This document shows positions 1-9,499 of a stretch of DNA of 64,000 bases, one piece after another. A model generated the notes under the pieces. That model saw only the letters and a list, made by a program, of their open reading frames with translations, did not search any database and was not told where the DNA came from. Position 1 is the first letter of the stretch, and the number at the start of each line of letters is the position of its first letter. The DNA comes from Paramacrobiotus metropolitanus (taxonomy: Eukaryota > Tardigrada > Eutardigrada > Parachela > Macrobiotidae), in NCBI RefSeq assembly GCF_019649055.1, contig NW_026570392.1, forward strand, positions 1 through 64,000. Reading direction: 5' to 3'. The position numbers and the translations under genes were made by a program.

Positions 1-99
1 TGACGAAAATAAAATAGAAGATTCGTCTAAAGCTGGTGATAAAACCAACGAGGTACCTAAAATTACTCAGCCTGTTTCCGATGGACCAACTATCTCAAT

Positions 100-976
100 C
101 CTAGTGCACTGAGCAGCCTAGGGGGCTCGAGCGGTTTCGCAAAAACCTTCAGAAAATGTTTCCAAGGAAAAAGCCAAAATATTCTTGAGAGGATCGATGC
201 CTACACTTTACGCCTGTCAACAGAAAATTCCACAGGAATCCGGTGGTCGTCCTAAATAAAATAGCCAGCTCAGGTAGATTTGATGGATATGCAAAAGTTC
301 AAAAAGTGGAACAAAAATTATGGCTACGTGTTGGTTGCTGATTGTTTTTCTAAAAAATAGAATGCGAGCTAATTAAGTGTAAAGATGGTTTATCAACGGC
401 AAAGCACTGGAAAAAAATACTAGAACGCCTGGGTCCATTCGACAAAATACAGGCTGATAAAGGCCGTGAATTTTTAATAAAAAATGTCAGGGATTTACTC
501 AAACGGAAAGAATTATGCTATTCAGTTCGGAAAACGATGACATAAAATGTTCCATGGCGGGCGTTATTCAGAACGCTGCGTGAGCGCATATGGCGCTTAT
601 TTACTAGTCGAAAATCTCCAAAATAATACGATCGGCTACAAAATATTGTATGACATATAATCACACTCACTCTTACATGGCTTTTGTCCTGCGGATGTAA
701 CTGAAGAAAATTCCCTGCTTGTGTTTAATCGATTATACGAGAAAACAGACCATAAAAAAAAGAAACCAGTATTTAAGGTGAAAGATGTCGTCAAAATTGC
801 CAAAAAAAAGCAGGACTTTGAAAAGGGTTTTGAAACAAACTTTCAGGAGGAGCTTTTTCGAATAGCAAAAGGTAATACCACATACACCGGAGCCAGTGTA
901 TCAAATCGAGGATGAAAAAGAGGAACCAATAGTAGGAAAATTTTATGCAAGGGAGCTAGCATTAGAAAATGAATAG
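100..976 (+). pseudogene. Polinton retroviral-type integrase, degenerate
   Basis: Remnant of the DDE integrase that inserts Polinton DNA. Across three frames, pieces can be read that carry QVDLMDMQ near 270 (first catalytic Asp) and QADKGREF near 450-475 (second catalytic Asp), then the C-terminal barrel region with FKVKDVVKIAKK (about 770-810) and a terminal segment ending RELALENE at 976. Stops and frameshifts occur at several places between 340 and 720, so no functional enzyme is made. The stop codon at 974-976 overlaps the start codon of the following capsid gene (969). The N-terminal part near 100-250 is only tentatively recognised. Confidence 0.8.
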
Positions 977-2119
977 CTTGCAATATCAACAGCCATTTTA
1001 CATCACATTGCCGAGTGATGCTTGCACAGATATTTACTCGAATAACACTGCATCCAGTTGGAAAACAAATTATGCAAAACGATTTCATTGTCTGGAAAAT
1101 GGGAAGTTGCAATTGTCGAACTCTATTACCCAAATTCCATGTACAATCTCCCTACAGAACCAGACCATGGATTGTTTGCAGGTTTACGATATTGTAACAA
1201 ATTCGGATGCTAAAACAGGGTTGGAAAAGTTTCTGTTTTGAGGAAAAAGCATTACTTTACACGCCGGTAATTATACCAACGAACAAATCATTGCAACAAT
1301 CTCTTCGCAAATTCCGAAGCTCCTCTTGGCAAAAGGACAAGAATCCAAAAGAGGAGAGCCTTTTCTATTGAATTACTAGCTAACAATCAAAAGTGCAAAT
1401 TGCAATTAATGCCAATACCGTTATTCTGGCTATTAACAATGAACTGCTGAAACGCATATTGGGTGTCAGCATCGACAACATGTTGCCTATTCTGATCCTG
1501 CAAATATTGTTGACCTTGCGCAAAATTTTGACGGTTTAAATCAGTTGGAGAATTTTTCAAGAAAAGAAAGCTCGACAACAAACAGTGCGAAAACAAATAC
1601 AGTTTCACCGCCCCAACCGCCACCGCCGCCTGCGCAGACACCAGCGCCAAAGCCAGCTGCGCCAGCAGCCAACTCTATATCTGCGAAAAAAACAGAATCA
1701 CCGTCATCAAAAATACCGAAGGAACCGGTTCAAAACAAAATACGTCAGTTTGAGAAAGCGTTCAACAACCGGAACGAAAAAAGTCAAAGCCGGCACCGAT
1801 AATTATCCAAAACTTTTTTGTTTACTGCCCGAGGCTATAAACGCCATGATTGGGAATCAATCTTTATATATTTATTGCGATGTTGCGGATTTTACTGCTT
1901 GGTGACACGTATGCGCAGGTTTTAAGAGCAGTGCCTATTAAGGCAACTGAGGCTTTCAAAATTATCACGGAACGTTTTGAAATGCCTCATTATGTTCCAC
2001 TTTTACGCCCCATTTTCGACAACATCGAAGTAACAATTGCCACTGATCTCGGAGACAACGCTAAATTCGCAACAGGAAAATCGATGGTGAAGCTCCATTT
2101 CCGACCGGCAAGATACTGA
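969..2119 (+). pseudogene. Polinton minor (penton-like) capsid protein, degenerate
   Basis: The first open segment (969-1241) begins with FYITLPSDACTDIYSNNT and SSWKTNYAKRF, the typical start of the penton-like minor jelly-roll capsid protein of Polintons. A proline- and alanine-rich linker follows (1545-1802). The end of the protein is recognisable at 1880-2119: LLGDTYAQVLRAVPIK, then a segment with PHYVPLLRPIFDNIE, then GKSMVKLHFRPA. These pieces lie in different frames with stops between them (for example TGA near 1240), so the gene is broken by at least four lesions. In intact relatives the protein forms the vertices of an icosahedral particle. Confidence 0.8.
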
Positions 2120-2121
2120 AA

Positions 2122-2529
2122 ATGGGATATAAAGCTTTTGCGCCTGATCCGGGATTATTTGATGATTTACTAGGTCATACACAGCTGGGGAGCGGATTTG
2201 TTCGATATCGTGGAAGCTATCAAAACGGTGGAGGTTTTGGTAGTTTTCTGCGTGCAGTATTTTCCAAGGTTGCTCGTTTTGTTGCACCAGTTGTAAGGGC
2301 AGCGCAGCGCCGCAGAGCCTAAGCCGCTTTAGCAGCTGCTACGCCTCATTTAAAAGAAGCAGCTAGTACAGCGGTACATGAAGCTGCAAAATCTGTGGGC
2401 AACAAAATCGCCAAGTTCTCGCACCAACTCAACAAACATCTAGCGGCGGTAAAAAAAAGGAAGAAAAGAATTAAAGAAGCCAACGAAGCGGAAACGCACT
2501 ACCAAAATTCGCCGGGTCCCACCATTTGA
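2122..2529 (+). pseudogene. Small Gly-rich, basic capsid-associated protein (adenovirus pVI/pX-like), broken
   Basis: ATG at 2122 opens a 66-codon frame with a glycine-rich stretch (YRGSYQNGGGFGSFLRAVF) followed by a hydrophobic/amphipathic segment and an Arg-rich end. After one in-frame TAA (2320-2322) the same frame continues to 2529 with an Ala-rich amphipathic stretch and a strongly basic run (KKRKKR near 2450). Polintons and adintoviruses usually have such a small membrane-active or core protein next to the capsid genes. The assignment rests on position, composition and the GGGFGSF segment; the single stop suggests recent loss. Confidence 0.55.
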
Positions 2530-2550
2530 TCTTCCTGACTATATTTAGAA

Positions 2551-3943
2551 ATGGCTTCCATAATCGAAGGGTCAGAACCTGCCATTGCTGCAGAATCGCA
2601 CATTTTGCCATACCGCCTTCGTTTGCGGACCGATTCCGGACAGAAGAAGAAAGAATCGGCCCCACAGCCGCCATTCCGGAAAATATTCCGGCGGGTGGTG
2701 ACATAAATTTTATATAGCTCCTTCATCAAACGCCATGGTTTCTTTACCGGATTTTAAGCATAGAATTAGAAGTGGCATTCGAAAAAAGGAATGCTGATGG
2801 TGGTTGGGGAGCGAATCAAAGCGACGGATACCTGTGCTCCTGTAAATAATTTGATTCATTCAATGTTTCAATCAGTTCAAGTTTCGGTTGCTAACCGATT
2901 GGTCAGCGACTGCGCAATCTATTATCCATACAGAGCAATGTTTGAGTGCTTGCTAAATTACACAAAGGAGGCGATGAATACACAGCTAACATCCTGGGTT
3001 TTTACTTGGATGTCGCTGGAAGTTTTGAAGATTCTGTTAACAACTCAGCCGAACAATCTCGACTCAGGCTTTTCGCAAAACATGAATACATCCCTTTAAG
3101 CGGGAAATTGTTTTCGGATATTTTCATGCAAGACAAGCCTTTGATAACTGGGTTCCATTACAAATACGCTTTGTTTTACATAAACCCGAATTCTATCTTC
3201 GTGATTTTGCGAATCCGGCGCAGGACGAATTTAAATTGTTATACGCAATCCAAGAATTTTTTGTTCGCCGTTATGTTGGTAAGCAGTAGAAAAAATTTGA
3301 AAATATCTGCATAAAATCTAATGCATTACTATTACAGGGTTCCAGAATACATGAATGCTATAAGCAAGCGGTTATTAACCACAACAGCAAAATATCCTAT
3401 AGAACGTGTTCTGATGCGCCCGATCGATTACCTGCCAACATACAAAGCACTGTTTTTTAATAACATACACATTGGTCAAGTCCCCAAGGTGCTTTTGTGG
3501 CTTTTGTCGCAGCGGATGCTTTTAACGGCACGAAAAGACAAATCCATTCAATTTTCAACACTTTAATTTGTCTCAAATCAGCGTCGAAGTTGATGGACAG
3601 TCTTTTCCTAATCGGCCGTACAGGCCGGATTATGCAAACGGTAATTACTTGGTGCTACGATGGTCTGCTAGACACTTTAGGACGGCGTAACAGTCCTTTT
3701 GGCGCACTGCCTTTTAATCGCGACGAGTATGCAAACGGATTCTGTATTTACGGCTTTGATTTGACGCCAGGAGACCGGACTCGGCCCTCTAAGTTTAATT
3801 CGTCAGGAGTAATTTAGGCATCCGAGTAGTCTTCAACCAACCGCTCAAGCAGCCCACGATCATGGTCACGTTTCTTACGTTTGACGCGGTAATAGAAATT
3901 AACAACTTCCGTCAGCTAATTTGTGACTTTACCAATTAACTAA
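2551..3943 (+). pseudogene. Polinton major (double jelly-roll) capsid protein, degenerate
   Basis: The best preserved part is 2791-3180: a segment with APVNNLIHSMFQSVQVSV and YPYRAMFECLLNY is the hallmark of the Polinton hexon-like capsid protein, followed after a frameshift by a segment with FSDIFMQDKPLI. A likely intron sits at 3279-3337 (GTAAGC...TTACAG). Later pieces include TTAKYPIERV (near 3390), VEVDGQSFPNRP (near 3585), IYGFDLTPGD (near 3755) and a terminal strand reading VTFLTFDAV near 3865. They fall in different frames with stops between them. The coding start is uncertain; the ATG at 2551 is in a plausible place but its frame is poorly conserved. Confidence 0.82.
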
Positions 3944-4415
3944 AATGGATAATCGAACAATAACAAAGCTACTTTGCCAAAATCCAAAACGGAGAGGATA
4001 TTTCGAGGAGTTTACCCGGGATACACTTCCCGAACGCTCAATGTTTTACCTGCCGCCTACATCGTCAACACGGACAAATCCAGTGGTTCTGGTGAACACT
4101 GGCTAGCATTCTATCAAAGCGAGCCGTCGTCCATCGAGTTTTTGACTCGTACGGACGATCTGTAGATATTTGACGAGATTAGAGAATGGTTAACTGATTT
4201 ACATGTTGTTTATCAAATGGAACGTATACAACAAACGTTTTCGACAGTCTGCGGTCAATTTTGCATTTTTTTTATTTATAAGCGCGCCAGCGAGAGAATC
4301 ATATAAAGACATTATTCATTATTTCACAAAAATTGCAAACAATGATGCAATGGTTTGTCAATGGGTAAACAATCACTTTAACATGAACACAGCAATGTAT
4401 GCAGAACTTGAATAA
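3944..4415 (+). pseudogene. Polinton adenain-type cysteine protease, frameshifted
   Basis: Homologue of the adenovirus maturation protease, which cleaves capsid precursors. ATG at 3944 opens the frame. A shift of one base near 3984 leads into the segment with GVYPGYTSRTLNVLPAAYIV and the catalytic-His motif GEHW (near 4096). A second shift near 4138 is needed to reach a segment with FDSYGR (near 4143) and the catalytic-Cys motif CGQFC (near 4250), and a third reaches the conserved C-terminus (4265-4415). AATAAA follows directly at 4413, a likely polyadenylation signal. Catalytic residues are all still present but in different frames, so this copy cannot make enzyme as read. Confidence 0.82.
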
Positions 4416-4578
4416 AATAAAAAAGCAGCAAATTTTTTTGGGGTTTTATTTCACATTTTATGTCCCTGAGGTAGAAGTAGAAGCAATCAGCACTGTTTTT
4501 TTAGCGTTTACATTTCAAATTTTTATGGTAACACAGTCATGCTTTACCGTAACACAAAGCGCAAACGTTTCCGTCGTC

Positions 4579-5642
4579 TTAGACACCACCGTCTTCACCA
4601 CCGTTGCCGCTGTTCCCTTCCTGGGCCTGGTTGACTTCGATAGGTAGTTTCATCTTCCCGTCTCAATCTCCGTAATCTTCAGCTTCTCCATGGCAATACG
4701 CTTGACAGACTCCCACAGGGTATCCTTGTGCTGGTCCAAAACTGTTTGGCGTTAAAACCCAAAATGTCGTCAAATCCGGTAAGCTGGCCCCAAGGACGCA
4801 GTAACAACATCATGCCAATAAGACGTTTGCCATTTCCAAGCTCGGTAATGATGTCGTTCATCATTTCTTCCGTTAGATTCAGTGTACCCAATCCCCATTC
4901 ACAGGCATGACTGGCTTCACGAACAGTCGGTTGTGTAAACAACGTTACCATTTCCCCACAACGTGCACAGTTCTCGTGCAGACGGTCAAACCACATACCA
5001 TACATGGTGAACGGCAGGCCAGCCAGCAGGCTTGAAATCCGCTGCCGTTGGTTCGTTGTGAATCACCAGCGAGCCACGTGCTTTCAGCAAAGCATTGATG
5101 TCCTTGAACATTGACAGGTCTTGGATGGTGGTACGAAGTGATTCAAACGACTTTATCCCAAAAGAAACACCATTCTTGGTGGCCTGCATGTCGCCGTTGC
5201 CTCTCTTGCAGAACTGGCGGATATTGGCCAGCGCTACACTGTCATAGCTTGACCACACAAAGTAGACGTCGTTTCCGAGGTGAAACAGGGTGGACAGGTT
5301 ACCGCTGGTTAGCTGTGGGTCCCGGATTAAAGTCGTAATGTTGTTGTAGATGAGTCCAACGAGGCGCATGAACTGGTCATTGGTGAGAAAATGTGTTTCT
5401 CTCCAGCGTCCATTTCGCAGCTGGTCCAGGAGGATTGGCAGTCGTAAAGTCGCCAATTATGAACTCAAGGCCTGGGTGTCACTGTTGATGCGGGTGCAGA
5501 TGAACTTGTCGTACCCGAACTTCATGGTGGGGAATCCTTCATAGTGGAAAGCGATCTTTCCGCTCGCAAACTTGCGCTTTGCTTCAACAAGATCAGTTTT
5601 ATCGGGTACGAAACCGCGTTTGGCAGGAGGTAGACCAGTCAT
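4579..5642 (-). pseudogene. Unrecognised Polinton accessory gene, frameshifted
   Basis: Three overlapping minus-strand segments (5642-5457, 5456-4986, 5005-4679) and a short C-terminal piece to 4650 or 4579 join by single-base shifts near 5457, 5000 and 4735 into what was one protein of about 340-350 residues. It starts at ATG 5642. I see no known motif; the middle has CARCGEMV, and the end is Gly/Asn/Glu-rich. It is the only large gene on this strand in the element and is divergent from the IAP gene, so both may share the 5643-5936 interval. An ATTTATA at 5719-5725 is a possible TATA box for this strand. Confidence 0.55.
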
Positions 5643-5807
5643 GGTATATCAGAAGAAAAGGTAGACTAACTAAAAGTGTCAGGAAGAATAATGAAAACGA
5701 GTTGGAATTAAAGCCTGTATTTATATTAATCAAATACTCTAAACACCCTGTCCACAAAATCCGTTCAGCAAATTGTTGCTCAGCATTTTGCTGCTCACAC
5801 TGAGCTT

Positions 5808-5846
5808 TATAAAACCGTTATAGAACACACACAGTTCGCGTCAGCA
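5808..5846 (+). promoter_or_regulatory. Core promoter of the IAP gene (TATA plus initiator)
   Basis: TATAAAA at 5808-5814 is followed 33 bases later by TCAGCA (5841-5846), an arthropod-type initiator. The first usable ATG of the IAP gene is at 5937. Seen directly; function inferred from spacing. Confidence 0.5.
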
Positions 5847-5936
5847 CTATGTCTGTGACAGTTGAGTATTGCAATTTACATTAATGGCATAGAGCACGAC
5901 ACACGCACGTACGCACGGCTACACGCTAACAGAAAA

Positions 5937-7304
5937 ATGGACGGTTTTGCAAGTGCTTTTGGCCCTCGTGGGGATCCGCGCTATCCAGCCGAGAGCGTTG
6001 AGAATCGCATTGAAACATTTCGTGGTTGTGGGGGAAAAATTACCCTGGAAGTGGCGAAAGAGTACGCCGAATTGGGCTGGTATTGCACGGGGATCCAGCA
6101 CCAGATCCGTTGCGTTTACTGCTGTGAGATTGAGGGAACATGTCTAACGGGCATCTATCGCACACCGTGCAAGAATCCATGCTTTGGCAAAGCGGTTAAA
6201 GATAACTTCCCACAGATGTGGGTGGAATGCAACGGGGTGCGGATGGATTACGATCAGGACAACATTGAGTACAACCATTCACCACCAAACAATCCCGACT
6301 GCGCAAAATATAACACCATGTATGCGCGGGCGTTTTCCTTTGACGATAGACCGTGGCCCGAAGAAAAAAAACACTTGGTGTACAAGCTGGCCGAAGCTGG
6401 ATTCTACAACTGCGGTGAGCTTTACAACAAAGCATTTTTTTGGCTGTCAGATCGACAAAAAAAACAACGGTTACGATTACTGGTCGAACAGTTAAACCAG
6501 GCGAAGGGGGGTGGGGGGGCCCCGTTGCTCGCTGCCGACACATTTGGCTAATGTGTCGGAAGCGGTAAACAACGTCGACCGGAGCGCTTCGCGCTTCCGG
6601 TCGCCTGTTGTTTACAGGACAATGGGGTTTTTTATTATTATGCAGGTCTTGCTGTGCCGGGTGTTTCGGTATGCCCGGATGCTGTACGCTGTTTTTACTG
6701 CTATGTCTTCATTTCGGGATTGCCCCTGGATCTGGAACCATGGATTGAACATGCCCGCCAATCACCAGCCTGTGCATATCTGATGAACGTGAAAGGCAAA
6801 CGGTTCATCAACGATGTTATACGAGCTTGCAAGTCCCCTGTTACCGACATTGGAATACAAGGTGTGTTTGATCTGTTTGTCACTTTGATTTTTTGTGTAT
6901 TTCTTTTTTATTATTAATAATATGTAGGCATGACTGTTTTGGAAAACAAAGCACGGCTCGTTGGCTTCAGTCAAGACCAAATTGATGCCGCAAAGGCCAA
7001 GAAGAAGGGCCGTTTCTATTTTTGGGAGGAATTGGAAGAAGCGGTGGAGTTCCATAACGCCGATTTCCTGGAACAAAAGGAGTTTTTGCACTATGCCACC
7101 GAAGTACCCGTCGGAGACGATGCCCGTACCGTTGAGCAGTTAAAATGTAAAATCTGTCTGTCGCGGTATGCCAACACGCTGATCAGTCCGTGTAAACATC
7201 TGGTCATGTGCGGACAGTGCGCCAAAGCGACCCTAGACCGTGGAAGCCTCTGCCCTTACTGCCGTCAGCCTGTTGAAGCCGTCACGTCACTTTATTTTAC
7301 TTGA
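5937..7304 (+). CDS. Inhibitor-of-apoptosis protein: two BIR domains and a C-terminal RING
   Basis: Three exons: 5937-6414, 6646-6861 and 6928-7304, with GT-AG introns, both phase 1; 356 residues. BIR1 (about 24-126) begins RIETFRG and has CVYC, with the His-Cys pair in NHSPPNNPDC after a longer than usual loop. BIR2 (about 130-212) has AEAGFYNCG split by intron 1, then CFYC, W and HARQSPAC, the CX2C...HX6C zinc set. The RING (about 304-346) has CKIC, CKH, CGQC and CPYC. The domain order matches cellular and baculovirus IAPs, which bind caspases or IAP antagonists and act as E3 ubiquitin ligases. It lies inside the Polinton, next to decayed genes, yet is intact. The frame is open upstream to 5862 but the first ATG is 5937. 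Likely a host-derived gene used to block cell death. Confidence 0.85.
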
Positions 7305-7464
7305 TGCATTTTGCTGTTCTGGAAAATTGTGTGTGACAAAATGTTGCACTGCAAAATGTTGCATTTGCATTCTGCTGATACTATATAACTGCAATACGTT
7401 TATTCTGCTTCCTTTTTTCTCTACTTGCTTTCATTTGTTGTGGATTCTTTAAACGTAATGGATA

Positions 7465-8951
7465 ATGGATGACCTTAATGCTTTTGATGGCGAGGCTCTT
7501 TGGGATAAAGTTTTAAGTGACTTGGAAATTCAGCTGCAGGACTATAATGTTCTTACGACTCCGGCAACAAGTACTTTGGGTATAATTAAACGCAAAAATT
7601 TTTGTACAGTTGTTGAAATATAAATTTGTTTTAGTAACGCAACAACAACAACAACAACAGCAACAGCCAGAACAACACTTTCAATCAAGCCCGTGGTCTC
7701 CACCACCCATTCAGCCGATTTTTAAAGGTTTAGTTATTTTTATCATTTCGTTCACTGAATTTTAAAACTGTGCATTTCTTTAATTTTATAGATGAAGCAA
7801 CTGGTGCGGAAATCCGCCACCACGGTATCTACACAATTTTTATTTCTCTGCCAGCAGCAGCAACAACATACGCCTCAAGTTTCATTTTTATGTTTCAGTG
7901 GGCGACCAGATATTCCGTTTAACACCATTATATGGCCGCCTGGAAGACTTGAAAAGCAAGTTTAGTGCTTTGTTTGTTTTTGCAACTTGTTTTCAAAATA
8001 TAGTGATGTTGCAGGCATTGATCCAGTGCAAGGATACATAGCGCGTTACGAATACTACAAGCAGCGCCATCTCTACATTATTCTGTCGCCACATAACACT
8101 CTGCAGCACCCTACAGCTCTCCAGGGTGATCAACAACTTCCCGATCCATTACCTATCACAGATCAGTTGCCTTCCGTTTCATCAGCACCGCTTTCCGCTC
8201 CGTTCTCTGTTGCTACTACATCTCCAACTGCTGAAGTTGCTGAACCCAGTTCCTCTGCACTTCCATCATCGTCAAAAAGTAAGTTTCTTATCCTGATCCT
8301 TAACTCGTTTTTGAATATATTTACATTGTTTATTCTGCAGATACTGTTACTGCAGCGCCAGCGGATTCTGGGGACCAGCATCTCGTGCCACCTGCCAAAC
8401 GCATCAGATTAGCAAACGCTCAATCCGTGGACTGGCTCTACCAGACCTTTACTGATAAACGGGACGACCGGACCTTTCGAAGTTATTCACAGTACCGCGA
8501 TGCGTATAGCATCTTTGTCAGAAAAGGATCCAATAATCCTTTCATGGCTTTCTACCGATTGCATAAAAAATCCAACGTACAGTTCGTTATTGCCCGCCAT
8601 AAAAATACGCGGTGCAATGAACTGGTTGTTGGAATGGATATTCTGGAAAAAATTGTAGAATGGACCAATACGCCTGCTTTTGCAAAATACCGCCAAAAAA
8701 CAGTCTCCGCCTCCACCGCCAATGCGCATCCGGAAACCCTGTCTTGGTGCATTATCGACACCACGTCCAATACCCAAGCAGCTTTTGTTCATGAAAACCG
8801 TACTACGACTGCCGCCGATGACTCAACCATGTCTGTACGTATCAGATCTGGCGATGCCATAAAAAATTGTGTTGATATAAAGTCAGATGAGTTAGAATTT
8901 ATAAAGCAGTGTCAGGAACACTTTTCTGTCATTAAGAACCAGTTACTGTGA
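7465..8951 (+). CDS. Unknown 395-residue protein of the Polinton, six exons
   Basis: I do not recognise the family. Exons 7465-7579, 7635-7727, 7792-7824, 7899-7959, 8004-8278 and 8341-8951 join with GT-AG borders into one uninterrupted frame; introns are 44 to 74 bases and mostly phase 1. The earlier ATG at 7458 stops after four codons, so 7465 is the start. The N-terminus is acidic, followed by a CAA/CAG-coded polyglutamine run (7640-7665), a Pro-rich stretch, a Ser/Pro-rich linker (about 8160-8275), a PPAKRIR possible nuclear signal (near 8390) and a folded-looking C-terminal half. It ends 17 bases before the next gene. A TATA-like TATATAA lies near 7382. Position beside POLB suggests a replication or regulatory role, which is inference only. 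Confidence 0.72.
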
Positions 8952-8968
8952 CCTTTCTGCTTGCAAAA

Positions 8969-9499
8969 ATGTCTCGCATAGCTGCTGAAGCTTCTGCTGA
9001 TTCAATTGAATCTAATAATGATTACGATACTAATGCTGTTAATGATGACGATGTTACCGAAGACCCGCTTCATATAAAGAACTTTTTTGTGTTGAAACCG
9101 ATAAATGATTTTTACAACCGCCGTTATCAGATGACGTGTAAAAGATTTGCGTGCAAAGTTCATCGCCTCAGTCATATTCCTTTTGCTGAGATTCCCGATG
9201 TCATAACAGCCATTTTGAACGAAATTTTAAATGAAATCCTAACTGACATCCCAGATCACGAACGGGTAAGAATCAAGTTGCATAGCCGTCACCTCTCGTA
9301 CCCTATTCACACACCTTTCATTCGTCGTGATCAGTTAACCGTTGCGCGATTGATGAAAGAAGTTTCCCGCGTACTCAATTCCAACCAAGAATTTGTACTG
9401 GATGATTCTTTTGAGCTGGAAATTCACCATTCCAACCTTCCCGCTGGATCCTGTCGATACGATGTTCCTTTATTATTGCGCAAAAGCTGGAGACCATGA
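8969..9499 (+). CDS. Polinton protein directly upstream of DNA polymerase, unknown function
   Basis: 176 residues from ATG 8969 (frame open from 8948). An acidic Asp/Asn-rich N-terminus is followed by a domain with YQMTCKRFACKVHRL, HERVRIKLHS, YPIHTPFIRRDQLTVARLM and VLNSNQEFVLDD. This segment is commonly found just before, or fused to, the N-terminus of Polinton polymerases; I recall it only as a conserved uncharacterised region. The stop (TGA 9497-9499) overlaps the polymerase start as ATGA. It may be a separate protein, perhaps a terminal-protein-like partner, or the original N-terminus of a fusion split by a one-base change. Confidence 0.65.
   Translation: MSRIAAEASADSIESNNDYDTNAVNDDDVTEDPLHIKNFFVLKPINDFYNRRYQMTCKRFACKVHRLSHIPFAEIPDVITAILNEILNEILTDIPDHERVRIKLHSRHLSYPIHTPFIRRDQLTVARLMKEVSRVLNSNQEFVLDDSFELEIHHSNLPAGSCRYDVPLLLRKSWRP

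Noticed and set aside
4399-4647. 82-codon plus-strand frame after the protease
   Set aside because: It is antisense to the C-terminal end of the minus-strand accessory gene and has no supporting motif.
8948-8968. Start of the ORF upstream of POLB at 8948
   Set aside because: 8948 is GTG; the first ATG in frame is 8969, which also follows an A-rich context.
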